Source: Nitrosomonadales bacterium
GTDB lineage: Bacteria > Pseudomonadota > Gammaproteobacteria > Burkholderiales > Gallionellaceae
Assembly (NCBI GenBank): GCA_016199835.1
Contig: JACQFX010000056.1
Coordinates: 62,001-126,000 of the forward strand
Length of the DNA: 64,000 bases
Reading direction: 5' to 3'
The notes below the pieces were generated by a model. That model did not search any database, was not told the origin of the DNA, and saw only the letters and a program-made list of their open reading frames with translations. Each line of letters starts with the position of its first letter. Position 1 is the first letter of the stretch. Both the position numbers and the translations under genes were made by a program. Shown in pieces: positions 63,304 to 64,000 of this stretch.

Positions 63304-64000
63304 ATGGACAAGCTCAGCCTCATCGGCCTGTTGATCGGCATTGGCGGCATCGTTGGCGGACAATGGCTGGAGGGTGGCGCACTCTCAATACTGTTTCAGG
63401 GGGCTGCGTTCCTGATTGTGTTTGGCGGTACGCTGGGTGCGGTAATGTTGCAGAATCCGCCCAAGGTTTTCGTGAACGGCATCAGGATGGTACGCTGGGT
63501 GTTCATTACTCCGCAATTATCCCCGCAGAAACTGGTGTATCAGATCACCGCATGGAGCAGTTTGGCGCGCAAGGACGGGATACTGGCGCTGGAGCCGCAG
63601 ATTCCCACGAACAAGGATCCGTTCGTGCGCAAGGGATTGCAGTTGCTGGTAGATGGCAATAGCGCAGAAAAGATTCGCGAGGTGCTCGAGGTGGATATCA
63701 GTACCTACGACCATTTGCAATGGGAGTCTGCGCGGTTGTGGGAGTCGGCAGCGGGTTATTCCCCGACCATAGGCATATTGGGCGCGGTGCTCGGCCTGAT
63801 CCACATCATGCAGAGTTTGACCGACCCATCCAAATTGGGAGCGGGCATTTCGGTTGCTTTCGTCTCCACCATCTACGGTGTGGGCCTGGCAAATCTGGTG
63901 TTTCTGCCCTTTGCGGGCAAACTGAAGATACTCATCGCGCGGCAGGTGATGATGCGCGAGATACTGGTGGATGGGCTGGTTGCCATCGCCAGCGGCGACA
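63304..64000 (+). CDS. motC: MotA-like stator protein MotC, cut by window end
   Basis: A MotA/ExbB-family stator component; about 232 codons are in the window and the C-terminus is missing. It shows TM1 (LSLIGLLIGIGGIVGG), TM2 (LFQGAAFLIVFGGTLGAVML) and the MotA TM3-TM4 region (SPTIGILGAVLGLIHIMQSL; STIYGVGLANLVFLPFAGKL). The start at 63304 has only a weak SD. Lying after fliA it matches the motCD stator of Pseudomonas and many betaproteobacteria, the second stator beside motAB at 34766. Confidence 0.9.
   Translation, partial: MDKLSLIGLLIGIGGIVGGQWLEGGALSILFQGAAFLIVFGGTLGAVMLQNPPKVFVNGIRMVRWVFITPQLSPQKLVYQITAWSSLARKDGILALEPQIPTNKDPFVRKGLQLLVDGNSAEKIREVLEVDISTYDHLQWESARLWESAAGYSPTIGILGAVLGLIHIMQSLTDPSKLGAGISVAFVSTIYGVGLANLVFLPFAGKLKILIARQVMMREILVDGLVAIASGD

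Noticed and set aside
1-64000. CRISPR array, tRNA or rRNA genes
   Set aside because: No regularly spaced direct repeats with unique spacers and no cloverleaf or rRNA-like sequence were found on reading either strand.

Overview
The window comes from a GC-rich, motile betaproteobacterium. The dcd-apbC-metG block, Bpt/Aat N-degron transferases, the DarP-PmbA pair, the FlhDC flagellar master regulator, an orphan RnfB and a MotCD-type second stator are all typical of that class. A Gallionellaceae or other Nitrosomonadales iron/sulfur chemolithotroph is my best guess (inference only; no rRNA is present). No tRNA, rRNA, CRISPR array or complete insertion sequence was seen, and no gene-free stretch exceeds about 300 bases (the longest is the 255-base flhD leader).

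Layout. 1-4.2 kb: start of an Orn/Lys/Arg decarboxylase, dcd and apbC (minus), then metG (plus). 4.2-8.3 kb: an OmpR-type response regulator and sensor kinase, four helically phased TTGACG-type repeats, a small protein and a SulP anion transporter. 8.3-16.8 kb: an operon for a Hyf/Ech-like membrane complex (hyfB-C-E-F-G-I) whose large subunit has lost all four NiFe-binding cysteines. It is interrupted by an MNT/HEPN toxin-antitoxin pair and followed by acylphosphatase. 16.85-17.6 kb: an AT-richer trypsin-like peptidase gene bounded by an 11-bp inverted repeat. 17.8-22.7 kb (minus): rnfB, kup, kdpE and an N-terminally shortened kdpD. 22.9-24.8 kb: an Rrf2/NsrR-type regulator divergent from a truncated hemoglobin and a 2Fe-2S flavin reductase (a likely nitric-oxide detoxification module). 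24.9-33.5 kb: housekeeping genes (tpm, ald, pyrD, bpt, aat, a conserved unknown, an esterase, darP, pmbA).

33.5-64 kb is one long motility and chemotaxis island: flhDC, motA-motB, a CXXCH-bearing chemoreceptor, two cheV, a truncated cheY, cheZ, a first cheA, a second receptor, an intact cheY, a second cheA, cheW, an Aer-like PAS receptor, cheR, cheD and cheB. Then come a STAS/PP2C partner-switching set (HsbA/HsbR-like plus a membrane PP2C phosphatase) and flhB, flhA, flhF, flhG, fliA and motC (cut by the window end). Receptors, two CheA kinases, CheY, CheV and CheZ would set flagellar rotation; FlhDC, FliA and perhaps the partner switch would set flagellar gene expression.

The most unusual features are these. 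The flhD ribosome-binding site is perfectly complementary over 12 bases to the 5' end of its own leader, just downstream of a FliA-type promoter. A 184-bp terminal-inverted-repeat element ends on the base before the motB start codon and supplies its Shine-Dalgarno sequence. A family of GTAG-headed palindromes (REP-like) recurs through the window, and three genes use the TAG of the head as their stop codon. The hydrogenase-like complex lacks its catalytic cysteines and sits beside a SulP transporter. An apparent deletion joins cheY to cheZ.
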